Shown one piece after another: positions 1-11,792 of a stretch of DNA of 64,000 nucleotides (within the stretch, counting starts at the first letter, position 1; each line of letters begins with the position of its first letter). A model generated the notes under the pieces. It searched no databases. It worked only from the letters and a program-made list of their open reading frames with translations, and was not told the origin of the DNA. The stretch comes from Capsicum annuum. Lineage: Eukaryota > Streptophyta > Magnoliopsida > Solanales > Solanaceae. The stretch is from contig NC_061121.1 of the NCBI RefSeq assembly GCF_002878395.1, positions 13,496,091-13,560,090 of the forward strand, read 5' to 3'. The position numbers and the translations under genes were made by a program.

Positions 1-96
1 GATCCTGTTAGGAGTGATATATTCAATAATAAATTTTAGAAAGAATACTTACAAAAATACCTGAAATTGATCGGATTATCAGTTGAATATACTGAA

Positions 97-1066
97 CTTT
101 GAGGGGGTCCTATTACCCTCCTGTTTTTTTTTTCATATTTTAATGACATATATCTGTCACTTGGCTCATTGCGTGTTAGTCACGTGCATTGAGCGTGTGA
201 AAAGTGTTAAAAAGATTATAAACTTTTTTTTTTGCCAAACAGCCCCTTAATTTTATAATTATGTAAAGTTTTATATTTTTTATTTATTTTTTCATTCTTT
301 TTCTTCGCTCTTCTCTCTTCTCTCTTCTCTCTTTCTTTTCTTCAACAATGGTTGCTCCATTGTTGAATTGAAATTAAATTCTTGAAGATTCTATTTCAGT
401 TTTCATTCTGAAAGATTAATGGAACTCGCTAATTGAAACTCAATGGAAGATTCGGAAGATTCAAACTCGGAAACTCGCTAATTGAATCTTCTGAGTTTCA
501 CTAATGGAAATTGAATCTTTTGAATTTCATTAACGGAAGATTGAATAGCTTCATACATGTATAGTCTGTATTTTTGTCTTCATACATGAAATTAAATTTT
601 TCGAATCTTCCGAATTCCATTAATGGAAATTGAATCTTCCATTGAGTTTTCAATTAGCGAGTTTCACTGAATCTTCCATTAATGGAACTCGGTAATTGAA
701 TCTTCCTAGTTTCAATGGAAAATTAATGGAAGATTTCATTCAATTATTTGAAAAACTTTCTTCATAAACTCAATAGAATTCAAAGTTTGAAACTGGAAAT
801 TGAATTTGAAAACTTTTGGAGTGATAAGAATGAACTTAGGATTTGAAATTGATTCAATGAAATCATTTGGGATATTTAATATGATTGTAATGGTGAAAAA
901 ATGTTGAAAAGTGATAAAATGGAGAAGAAACAACGCGTGTACCACACTTCCCATCATAAAAACTGGGTATAACATTTTTGGGGGATTAATTTCACTTTAA
1001 AAAAGTCCAGGGGAATTAATTCCAATTAAAAAAGTATAGGGGTAATAGAACCCCCTGTACTTTGGC
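97..1066. mobile_element. Foldback/MULE-like DNA transposon, non-autonomous
   Basis: The ends form an imperfect inverted repeat. The left arm (about 97-127) and the reverse complement of the right arm (about 1034-1066) share the core AGGGGGTYCTATTACCC. The interior (420-760) is full of inverted and direct copies of a GGAAGATTCAAT-like word. No transposase is encoded; the short ORF at 736-975 looks fortuitous. I could not find a clean TSD, and the right end abuts a GC-richer tract. A MITE/MULE of this kind is plausible; the family assignment is inference. Confidence 0.55.
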
Positions 1067-1372
1067 CTTTGGAGAGGAGAGGGCAGAGAAGAAAACGTCC
1101 TTCGCTCAAGTTTTTTTGTTTCCTGCGTCCTTACTAGTATAAAAGGAGCTCTTCGACCAAGAAGGCATTCTGGTAGGAAGGCCGACCACTACATAAGTGG
1201 TCATCCGCCCAGGAGAGAAGCAAACTATCCTTTTTTGATCCCCCTTCCCGGGCAGGAAAGAGAACGAAAATGGACTGCAGATGGTAGTCGTGGTTGATTT
1301 TGATTCGAGGATCTTACGCGGCGAAGCAAACTCTTCTATCGTGTTGCATTGGCGGATCCTCCAACCCCCCAC
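1067..1372. other. GC-richer tract, possible organellar DNA insertion (NUMT/NUPT)
   Basis: About 300 bases of markedly higher GC and balanced composition sit in an otherwise ~30% GC region. The edges are abrupt, with the foldback element on the left and a C-run followed by AT-rich DNA on the right. An 88-codon ORF spans the tract on the minus strand, but it has no recognisable domain and looks like an open frame in foreign DNA. The texture resembles plant mitochondrial intergenic DNA. This is inference from composition only. Confidence 0.35.
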
Positions 1373-2020
1373 CCCCCATAAAGTTCAATATACTCCACTA
1401 AAAATTTAATTAAAGTTTAGATATTTTCGTGGGTACTAACCCTAAATTTTATGATACATGAATCTGAATTAATCAAAATTCGGTAGAGATGTGGAGCACA
1501 AAAAAGTTACACGTGACTCTAAGTATATAAATGTCAGGAGAATCTTTTAGGCCCAAAGTTTTTGTCCAATTACTTACGTGTCCAACCGTATCTTTCTAAG
1601 ATTTGATCTCTTTTTTATGTCCTTTTCCTCCATTAAATATAATTTGATCAAATTAAAAAATAATTTTTTTTTGAAATTTTATAATTTTAAATACATTATA
1701 TACGTAATTGTAAAAAATTTAAAATTTGTGATATTTATGTGATTATTATAAAAAAGAATCACGAATGTAAAATATAAATGTGCTTTTATATTTATAAAAA
1801 CGTGTCCTTTTATATGGATGAACTAATAAAGAAATAATATCATTTCTGTTTTTAATTTTTTGCAACCGAGGAATTCTACTCGTTATTTATAATATTAATT
1901 ATTGTGATAGGTTTGATAAATCAATCTATTCTAAAATGCTTAATATATTAGAAAGGAAAATGATTTCTTGAATTATTTTTAAAAACTACTTCTTACAACT
2001 TCAATAAAAAATCGTTGATA

Positions 2021-2160
2021 AAGTAAACAACAACAACGACATATTTACAACTCAGTGAAATCCCACAAGTGAGGATGGGAAAGGGTAGAATGACACAGAT
2101 CATACCACTATCTCGTGAAGATAGAAAGACTGGTTTTGAAATACCTTCAATCGTTGATTA
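2021..2160 (+). mobile_element. SINE-like dispersed repeat fragment
   Basis: Carries an ACAACAACGACAT lead followed by a diverged 'cagtgaaatcccacaagtg' stretch, a gggtaga word and a degraded tail. This is the same repeat as at 27058-27160, 32560-32660 and 33610-33720 in this window. The pattern is common in Solanaceae genomes; the family name is not certain. Confidence 0.5.
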
Positions 2161-3189
2161 AGTAAAGTTATTTGAAGAAAAAGAGATAAATAGTATTAGA
2201 TTTAAGATTATTAGATATCTCTCCTAACAATATACAAAAACTTTAAACTATAAAATATATAAATCTCCCCTAACTTCATGAATTTCTACAAAATCATACT
2301 TTATCACTTTTGTTCTCTTTATTGGTACAAATATTGAAAAGTTTATTCTCAATATTATATGCGTTATGTTAACATCATCACATAATCCAATACCTACTAT
2401 TCTCTAACTCCAAATATATAATATTTTTATGAAGAAAGTATTCATTAATTATTCGAAAATGTTTGGCTAAATTTGATTCCTAATCATTTTTTAATAAACA
2501 AAAGTTAGTTTTTTTTTCAAATCACTAACGTGTCCTAGCATATCATCTTATATGATGATCTTGGACCCCCACCCCCTTTTTCACTTCACTCATTCTCTTA
2601 GCCTTTACTCAGCGTTCGATATTGATAATAAAATCAAATTAAATTTAAATTAACATATTATAGAATATATTTTTGATTATCATGCTTCCAACATTATTTT
2701 TTTCATTCTCATAGCTCATTGTGGGTAAGCTTTTGCCCTTTTATGATGATAAAAGACATTAAGTTGACAAAGAAAAAAAATATATATAATAAAATTTAAT
2801 TTATAACAAAAATGAAGATGAGCCTTGGAGTAACAATTGATATCATATGATTGGAAGGTTACACATGCAAGCTATGAAAATAGATTCAGAAATGTTGGGT
2901 AAATTACGTATAATTAAATCTTTATAGTTTGATCCTTATAATTAAATCTTTATAGTTTGATCCTTACCTGAACTCGATATATAATAAAAATTTTAGTGCA
3001 TCGATCTATTCTCTAGTTTAGAAGAAAAATGATCTATATCTTGAAATTTATTATTTGACTAATGTCTAAATCAACACAAATGCATGAGTAGGCCAAAGTT
3101 TTAAGAGCAAACATTTAATTTCACAACATCAAATAAAATTCCAAGACTAGGAGGAAAAAAACTATATGGACACATCATCCACAATAAAA

Positions 3190-3385
3190 GATTGCCACGT
3201 GTAGAAATTCAAACACTTGACTTGTGTGGGTCCCACCACACCTCAAGGGCCCCACCTACAATAATTTTTGTACAACTTGGGGACCACGTGCTCCATTACC
3301 CAATTCCTCGCCGATTCTTCTTTTGCCTCGCCGGCTAGTTAATCGTTGACTTTGATTGATTGTACCATTGACCAGAGTCAACATC
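3190..3385. promoter_or_regulatory. Cluster of G-box and W-box motifs without an adjacent gene
   Basis: Two CACGTG cores (about 3196 and 3294) lie near TTGACT, TTGACC and GTCAAC words (3345-3381), in a stretch more GC-rich than its flanks. These are binding words for bZIP/bHLH and WRKY factors. No coding exon follows within several kb, so this may be a stranded promoter fragment or chance. Confidence 0.25.
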
Positions 3386-4324
3386 TTTTGGCCACCTAAT
3401 TTGTAGTACTACCATTATAGTCACCAAAATAAACCAATTCATATATTCCAACTCCTAAAAGCATTTTATGACTCTTTCCTCTTTCTTTTGGATTTTTCAT
3501 TCGCTATTAGATACTCATATTAAAATGTTAAATAATTTAAATTCGTTGCATAAAAATCATTACAGGTAAACACTTTACAATAAGATCTTTTTATAGTTAA
3601 GTTTTGAACTTGTAAAGATTATTTAATAGGGAAATATTTATGACTCGAGATCTTTAACTCATATGGAGGGATCTCATTTATTCGACTACGATCTTTGTCG
3701 GTGATCTTTTCCTTAATCTTTTGCTCATTTTTATTTGTTTTCTGCCTAAAGATCTAACTTTATATTATGTAAAACCCATTTATAGGAAAAAATATCTCTA
3801 TAATAATTTTTTATTTTCAAAAATTGAACTTAAAATCTCTGACTAAAAGGAAAGGATCTTATTCTTCTCTTCCATGCACCTTTGTTGTGTCAATGCACTT
3901 TCTTTGATTATTGCATGTCTTCTTTATATTGCCAAACAAGGCAACAACTCTTTTTCCTAACAAAGGTTATTTTGCAGTTTGCACCATTAAAGGTTGTGAT
4001 TGTGATAGAATAATGAGACATTTCGAATTCAACCTATATATATGAAGGCGTAGAGAGTTACCTAAAGGAAAATGGATAGTGAAATATTCATATGGTGGCC
4101 GTAATTAACTTGGAATATTTTTGTAGTTGTGTTTGTTTTTGTGTTTCGAATTTATTTCAAATATTTTTTCATAAATAAATTGAAAATAAACGGGGCTCTT
4201 TATATCCTTTCCTTCAACTCTCATCATTATTTTCACTGCAATTTGACATTGTCATATATTGTCATATAACAGTCAAAGTGTTTTCTACATCATTTATTTA
4301 ATTTCTTATCTTTTAGTAATTAAA

Positions 4325-5241
4325 GGGTGTGTTTGGTATGGTGGAAAATATTTTCCATCAAAAATGTTTTCTTGAAAAATATTTTCTGGAAAATAAGTTG
4401 GTTTTCTATTTATTTTTTCATGTTTGGTTGGTGAATGAAAAATATTTTTGAAAAATATTTTATGGTGTTTGGTTGGTGAGTAAAGAATATTTTTTAGAAA
4501 AATATTTTCTAGTGTTCGATTGATGAGTGAAAAAATATTTTTTAGAAAATACTACTATCTGTTAACTAGTATATCAGTGCCTCTAGCAACTCAACAATTT
4601 ATAAGAACTAATTTAAGTATAACAAATAATATCAATATCGAATAGTAAAATATTACAATCACTAAATTTAAGTAACTATTAATTAACAAATATAGGAGAC
4701 ACTTTTTAACATTTTGTTAGGACAATCTCAAGATACTACAATTAATAGAAATATAATAGAACGACAAACTTATTCAACCTCGTGAAACAAGTTACATCGA
4801 TAACAAAATGAAATATGCAATTAACAAAAGTAACATAAGTAAGTTTTCCTCTATGCATATGAAAATAACAATATATTCAATGAATTGAAAATGGAAAAAA
4901 TTCGGACTTCATTATTTTTTATTTCAAACAGTGAAAAATTGAAGCAAAATACAGTGAAAAATATTTTCGAGTAATGTAAATTTTTGAGAAATGTAAATAT
5001 TTTGAGTCATGTGAATATAAGTGTTGTTGGGGTGGGAAGAAGAGTGGGAGTGAGGTCATAAGTCACATTTATCATTTTCTGAAAAATGACTTTCCTTAAC
5101 CCATAAAGAAAGTCATTTTTCATCAAACGGTGAAAAATAAATTGTCTTGAAAAATATTTTCTTAAATTTTTGTTGCAACCAAACAAAACAAAACCAAAAT
5201 ATATTTTCTAGAAAATATTTTCCATCATACGAAACACACCC
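4325..5241. mobile_element. Non-autonomous TIR element, 917 bp
   Basis: The left end GGGTGTGTTTGGTATGGTGG and the reverse complement of the right end (GGGTGTGTTTCGTATGATGG) form terminal inverted repeats that continue into AAAATATTTTCCA. The interior repeats short palindromes of the AAAATATTTT type. The flanking triplet AAA on both sides could be a 3-bp TSD (Harbinger-like), but this is weak. There is no transposase; the ORF at 5147-5329 runs across the right end and is fortuitous. Confidence 0.7.
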
Positions 5242-5447
5242 AAAGTGTTTGGGCAAAATCATGACTAGGGAGAAACAAGAAAAAGTACTCACAATTTTGC
5301 CAATTCCTAAAAGATGTTCTGCCTTATAATATTATCCTTTTATCCATTTTGTACTATAAAATATTATTTGGATAAGAATAAATATGTTATTTCAAATTTC
5401 AAAGTCACGCAAATTAAAACAAGAGCCAAATGCCGGAAAGATCCATT

Positions 5448-5467
5448 TCCCTCTCTCTCTCTCTCTT
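5448..5467. repeat. (CT)n microsatellite
   Basis: An uninterrupted run of about nine CT units in AT-rich DNA. Confidence 0.8.
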
Positions 5468-5824
5468 TTTAAATGTGGACCAAATATATATTTTATATAA
5501 TTTAATATAAGATCCCTTGCATAAAAAATTCTAATTGTTTTCATTTCTTTCTAGATTCTGGTTGCAAGTTCCCTCAAACTTAATGTCATTCTTCTATTGA
5601 AAGTATCGTATACAGGGGTATATATACGACTATGGTGCGAAGGAGTGGGGGCGGAATTAGAATTTCAACTAAGAAAATTCAAATTTTAAAGAAAAAATAA
5701 TTAAAAAGGTTCAACATCTAATATATATACGTTAAAAATAATTTTAATCATACATAAATAGTATAATTTTTTATCAAAAAAGTTCATCCAAACTCTCTTG
5801 CCAAAGACTGACTTCGCTTTTGAC

Positions 5825-6105
5825 TATGATTTATGGAGCATTGGTAGTCAAAGAAATGTTGAAGAGAGAAGAAAGAATATGAAAGTTGTGGAAATAAAGA
5901 TGTAGAAGATGATGTGTGAATACATTAGTAAAGATGAGATTAGGTAAAACGAGCATATTCGAGACAAGATAGAATGGCTTTGTTGGAGGACAAGATGCGA
6001 AAAACGAGATTGTGATAGTTTAAGGATGTGAAAAGAAGATGCATAAATAACCAAATACAAAGGTGTGAGTGATTGACTATAAATAATTTCACTAGAGGTA
6101 GAGGT
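5825..6105 (+). mobile_element. RTE-type LINE 3' fragment, left part
   Basis: Although decayed, the plus strand still reads like the C-terminal part of a plant RTE-clade reverse transcriptase: conceptual fragments such as IRDK and KRRC match the usual 'IRNEDIRDKVG ... FGHVKRRC' order. The sequence stops at AGAGGTAGAG (6105). The continuation, which would read RGRGRPKKYW in the family, resumes at 17520, so the LINE was split by the LTR insertion described next. Confidence 0.6.
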
Positions 6106-7140
6106 TGATAAGTCGTCAATTTGATAACTTACTAGCATTTTTTAAGCTTAAATTATCATGCTTTTTCATTGATTTAATGTTACTTTCTTACTTAATGCTC
6201 ATTTGTGTAGGTAAAAGTTGAAATGAGAAGATGAGCAAAGAAACTTGATAAAAATGAGCTAGGAAAAAAGTGAAAGAAAAGAAATGTAAGCAAAAAGAAC
6301 AAACGCTAAAATTACAGGCTCAGGAGTCGACCCTTAGTTACCGCAATCGTGGACTGACGGTCGCGATTGCGGTCAATCAACAATTCAACCAAAGGGCAAT
6401 CGCTATATGACTGTCACGATAGCAGTATCGCGATCGTAGTCAAGAGATGGCGATCGCGATAGAGCGGAAAAATTTGAAGGTCATTTTTGTAATATTTGAA
6501 AAATATAGAATTAAGGTTCAAACAGGAGTTTTTAGTTCATTTTTCACACCATTTTCTATCTTACATATTACCCATTAGTTTAGGATTTTGAATTTCTTGG
6601 AGCTTGGAGCTTAAATTTGTACTAATTTGTGGCAAGAAGTAATTAGAAGAACTCCAAAGTGTAGATTTCGCTTTGTCTATTGAAGATTCATTAGAGTTTA
6701 AAGTGTGGTTTGTCCTCTTTTTATTTTACTTATGAATAACTTAGATGGATATCTTGGTATAGTTGATTTCATTATTGATGTGTTAGATCTACCTCTTGGG
6801 GTTATGCTTGATTAAGGTGCAAATGTGTGCAGGTTGTGATGTATTGGTGTAGATTTTAGTTTGTTGATGATGGATTTCACTATTGCTTGAATTAATTAGT
6901 TGAGATTTGTGGGTGAAAGCCCCAGACATCCAAAATGGGTTTGATGGGTGAAAATTTCAAACTCTTGAAAGCTCTAAACATCCTTGAAAGAGGGGTTAGG
7001 GTAAACTTTTGGAATCCATATCATCCTTGAAAGAACGATGTGGGAACCAAGGCAACAGTGGACAATTTATAGGCATAGTTTGCTAATATTCACTATCTTA
7101 AACATAAGGGTGAGTATGAGATTGACTATATCTTGGGTAT

Positions 7141-9528
7141 TGTAATGCCCTGAAATTTCATTTCGAGACCCCACACGGTGTTTAGGGCTACACGTAGCCA
7201 CACGTAGCCCCAAGCTAACCCTCAGAGCCAGACACTACTTCAAGGAATTCAATTCAACAATAGTCATGCACAACAAAGAGATATACCATATCGGGTTCAA
7301 GAGAAATACTGGAGAATACTAGACTGTACAACCAAAATATATTGAATGTCTGTACATACCAACCCTTTAGTCTGACAAAGCCTCTATACATCAAAATCAA
7401 GGAGTCATTGGGACAAACCCCCAACTGACTCAAACACTACTGAAAGTCATAACAAAATGATATCACCAAAATATAGACACGGTCCTCGAACCATGAGGAC
7501 TCACCACTGAGTGAACATAGCTGAGGCACTCGAATATCACTAACACGGCTGCGGCTGAGTACCTGAACCTACATTATTAGAAAATGTAACCCGTAGGATA
7601 ATATGTGGGTTAACACTTTGGAATGTACTGAGTATGTGGGGGTGCATGCAACAATGTAAATATCATCATCAATTTCATAAAAATATGCATATGTGCAATG
7701 ATGGCTCACTTGACTTGAGTTTGATTGAAACATACTTTTCATGATCTCATAGTAAATAAATCATATGATAAAAACCTCATAAATCATCATAAACAACTCA
7801 ACTCTTCAACTCAAGACTCGGAGTGACTCGGTAATTCAAGAAACTCAACTCTTATAGACATGGGAGGTTCTTATAACCGACATAAACCATGTGAGCTACA
7901 TAGAGTCCAATGTTTTGCCCTCATAAGGAGAGAACCCCACATTGGCGGGAGCATCGTACTCTTGCCAGGGAGTACAACCTAAATTTCGTGATCACAATCT
8001 CATACTCGACCTATGGCCCACAAATATCAATATCAATCCTACGGTGGCACATAGTTTCGGGAGAAATACCATATTTTCTGCTCGGTGCTAAATACTACTC
8101 CTAGACACAAGCTCAGAACGTGTTAGAAAATCCACTATAAACATCACAAAGGTCTATCATGAAGACCAAATCAAATCTCTTTCTCATTTATCAAATCATA
8201 ATCAATTTGTGGATTCCTAACTCGACTCGACTCACATCAATCTTTCTCAATATCAAATGTATCAATTCATTAAATCATGACAATATCAATAACTTTGAGG
8301 AAATATCAAGACTCATTGTAACAACTCAATCTCATGAATCAATATACTCGATAATCCAATTTGTCATAAGGAAACTTAAAGCTTGACACATATCTTGAAA
8401 GCACTTGAAATATCAACTCATGGTAGAAATATGAAATTCATAATATTAAATATCAAGTCATAACTTGGGAATTGTAAAATAATCATGTATAACAAAGCTT
8501 GAACAATTTATATTCTCATAGTCTCATGATGAAGTAATTTAGGTATAAACCCACTTGCAAAATCATGTAAACTCATAATAGAAATCAAAACTTTGGGCAC
8601 AAGAACGAAAGGATTGCTCTTGTTCAAAACCCCACATACCTTAATCTTTGAAATTGGATGAATTCTAGTGCTTGAGACTCTATTCGCACTTGTAATACAT
8701 GATTCTTGAAGCCCACACTATGAGCAATTTGATTCTTGAAGAAATCTTGAAGATTTATGGATAATTTTTGAAAGATTATTTTTTCTTGAATGAAACCCTA
8801 GATATATCTTCTAGAGAGAATTGGAAGAGAGAATGAAGAAATTGGGGTTTGAATGGGGATTCTCATATATATAGAGGCCTCCAAAAAATGGGAAAAGACC
8901 AAAATACCCTTTCAAAAACATCATTAAATTACTGAAAAAAATAGCTGACGATATTCGTGACAAGTCATCAGACTTGTGACAAGTTGTCATGAAATGTCGT
9001 CACAAAAGGGTGGATTTTATGATTTTCATCTTAAGGTTGACGACATTTTGTGACAAGCCGTCAAACTTGTGACAAGTCATCACAAAATGTTGGATTTTGT
9101 GACTTTTTTCTTATGGTGACGACATTTTGTGACAATCCATCAGGCTTGTGACAAATCGTCACAAAATGTCGTCACAAAATTTTCAGGCTGATACCCTGGA
9201 GTAAAATGGGCATAACTCTTTGCTCTGATATCGTATTTTGGTAAAATTAGTATCGTTAGAAAGCTAATTCAATTATCTATATTTTGGTAGGTCATGAGCT
9301 CAATAATTCATAGTATAACGATAGATATGCTTATTTAAAGTTGAATATGACAATATCCTTCCCAAGAATTTAATCGGTAAGGAATGTTTTGATTCACCTA
9401 ATCGCTAGGACATTTTTGAGGCCTTAATACACATCACCCTTGATCAGAAAACAGCCAAAGCACTATAATTTATTTCTCATGAGCTTGAGTCATGGTTGCA
9501 CTATTGGTTAGAGTCTCGGGGTATTACA
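7141..9528 (-). mobile_element. Nested solo LTR, 2388 bp (Del/Tekay-like), reverse orientation
   Basis: It begins TGTAATGCCC and ends GGGGTATTACA; read in reverse it begins TGTAATACCCCGAGAC, a typical start for long Ty3-type LTRs in Solanaceae. A perfect 5-bp TSD ggtat lies at 7136-7140 and 9529-9533. It contains no gag or pol. Words matching the conserved LTR core (reverse complement of GTACTGAGTATGTGGGGGTGC, about 7627) support the minus orientation. Short ORFs at 7910-8386 are fortuitous. Confidence 0.8.
8935..9185. repeat. Tandem repeat with internal dyads, about 90-bp unit
   Basis: Three diverged copies of a unit built from GTGACAAGTCATCA and its near inverse TGTCGTCACAAAAT lie inside the nested solo LTR. 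Each unit could fold back on itself. It is probably an LTR-internal expansion, as is common in long Ty3-type LTRs. Confidence 0.65.
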
Positions 9529-9869
9529 GGTATCATCCTAGAAATAAGGATATCCAATTGAGATTTTGGGTGAAATTGTTGGCAACACCCATCAGGTATT
9601 TGAAAGAATCCATGGATGAAATTTTTGATGTTTTGTTGAAAAGCTAACTTTGAAAACCTCTATCCGACTCATGATTAACTTGAATTGGATGCTACTTTGA
9701 TATATCCGCACGTACTAATTTGCCCCTAGGAAAGCATAAACCCAAGATTCATTCCTAATTGATTACCCTCTAATTAATTTTAGCTTTAAATTAGTCCCTT
9801 AGAAGTCCAAGAATTGCTTTCACATTCAAAAATATTGAAAACCCCCAAACTATTTTGTACCATAGATTT

Positions 9870-10570
9870 TGATACAAGTATAAAGAGCATAAGGTTTACA
9901 AGGTCTTGTAGAAGGTTCAAGCTTCGGATTGTCAAAGGATCAAGTCTCGGATTTACAAGTGCTGGAAGACTTTTTGGAACCATTACAAAGCCTTGTCCAA
10001 ATTAAAAAGAGAAGGAGGGATTTCTATATCACATAAACGCCTCAACTAAGGGCATTGTGGTCTTTTAAGATCTCCCTTTTACACTCCAAAGGAGCACTCT
10101 TCATTAAGGGCATTTTAATCATTGTTATGTAATAGTATAAATAAACCTTTTATCTTCCATTTTTATTAGTTTTGAAGAATTGATTGATTGAAACTCAAAT
10201 TGTATTTTCTTTCCTTAGTGTAGGGCTTGAAAAAGTCATTGTAGTGTAGGTCTTGGAAAAGACATTGAAACTAGGGTCATCATTGAGTGTGGAATCACTC
10301 TTATTGACATTTTGACAAGAAGGGTTGGGTGCTTGAGGAGTTGATCCCTTTGTGTCCACCTATGAATGAAGTGTTATCCATCAATGGTGAGGTGTGTTTA
10401 AGTGTTTAATAGACACTTAGGTACTAATCATTACAGTTGCTGTATGTTTCATTACTATCTTTCATTTAATGCAATTTTCTTCTTGTTTCTACTTCATTTT
10501 CTCTTTCTTTAGTTGCTGATTTTTACTTCTTTAGTCTTGAATTTAGGTTATAGCTTTATTTTAGTTATCA
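9870..10570 (+). repeat. 5' LTR of the non-autonomous retrotransposon
   Basis: It is closely similar to the split 3' LTR (13949-14079 plus 16818-17369), sharing for example the words AGAAGGTTCAAGCTTCGGAT and TCACTCTTATTGACA/TCACTCTTGTTGAAA. TATA-like stretches occur around 10130-10150. Both ORFs at 9786-10005 overlap its start and are fortuitous. Confidence 0.85.
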
Positions 10571-11792
10571 TTTGGTATCAGAGCCATGTATTAGAGTTGT
10601 TTCCACAAAATTAAGTCTTGGATCTAAGAAAATCTCAACAAAAAAGAGTGTAGAAAATCGAAAATCTCACAAAAAAAATCGTAAATCCATTTTTGTGTGT
10701 TTGACAGATTTTTAAATCTTAGATCTACATGTTTTTGTGTTGTTTTATTGGTTTCAAGTGATAGATTCTTGTTCCCTGGTAGCTAGGGAGTCTAGATCTA
10801 TATTTGGAACAAGATTTGATTGTTTTTTAGCTCGATCCGCCATTATTGTGACTTGTTTGAAGCTTTTGGAGGTGAGAACCATTTTGGGTTTGTGTTGGTG
10901 ACGTGATTTATGGCTGATTTTATGTTGGTTGTGCTTGTCTTGGGAAAAGAAACTTAGATCTAAAAGAAAAATTAAATTCGGGGTTCATTTACCTAGTGGT
11001 CAAACCTTGGTCAATTCTTGAATATTCATATTGTTCTTCCTCAATCTTATTGAAGAAGAATATTCAAAAGTTCTTGTTTGATCTTAAAATGGGAGGAAAG
11101 AGAGTCTACTAGTTGGTCAAGGCAATTTCGAAGAAGCTTTCTAGTCTTGCCAAAAGAAGAAAACAACAAAGACCAAAGGAATCTTCAAGTATAATTACAA
11201 GTACAAGGGTGGACCAATTCATTTCTAATCCATTTTGAAGCATGAAAAGGCTTCAAACTTGAATATTTTTCCCTCCAAATGAATTCTCTTCCTTTCCTAA
11301 GTGTTGTTTGGCCGAGACAAGAATTTGATAATTGAAAATTTTGAAAAAGTGACGTCCAATCACAAGCTGTCATGTCATCGCTATATAAACAACCAAATTG
11401 AGTTCTAAATTAGATTTCTAAGTTTCTATTTGTTGTTTCTAGTTTCTTTTGTGTTGATTCTATCACTAATTAGCCAACTAGTAAGTACCTACTAGGTTGA
11501 TAATTAGTCTTAAGTCCGTTTTGTTCGCGTCTTTGCTTTTTGTATGCTTTTCTTGTTTTTAAGTCGTAGTAGTTTGTTGGTTCAAGTCCGTGCATCATTT
11601 TATTTGAGTTTTATCAAACAAAAATCGATTTCGGACCAAGGCATATTCACCACTCAATTCACTTACCAAGTATTGTCAAGTATTCAACAATTGTAAGACC
11701 AAGTGTGAGGTGAGATCCGAGTGTGAGTGTGTGAGGTTATTTGAACTAACTTGTTTGTTGTTTTGTAGGTGTTTTATCTTAGGTATCTTGAT

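Larger units (their letters stand above)
1373..4324. other. Gene-free AT-rich DNA
   Basis: No ORF of interest and no coding texture. It contains a SINE-like fragment (2021-2160), a 28-bp direct duplication (about 2910-2965) and a cluster of G-box and W-box words (about 3190-3385), listed separately where supported. Otherwise I see nothing. Confidence 0.6.

Noticed and set aside
97..1075. A 9-bp TSD for the first foldback element
   Set aside because: No matching flanks were found at any reasonable boundary, so I did not claim one.
8935..9185. CRISPR-like regularly spaced repeats
   Set aside because: Only three diverged ~90-bp tandem units with no unique spacers, inside a plant LTR.
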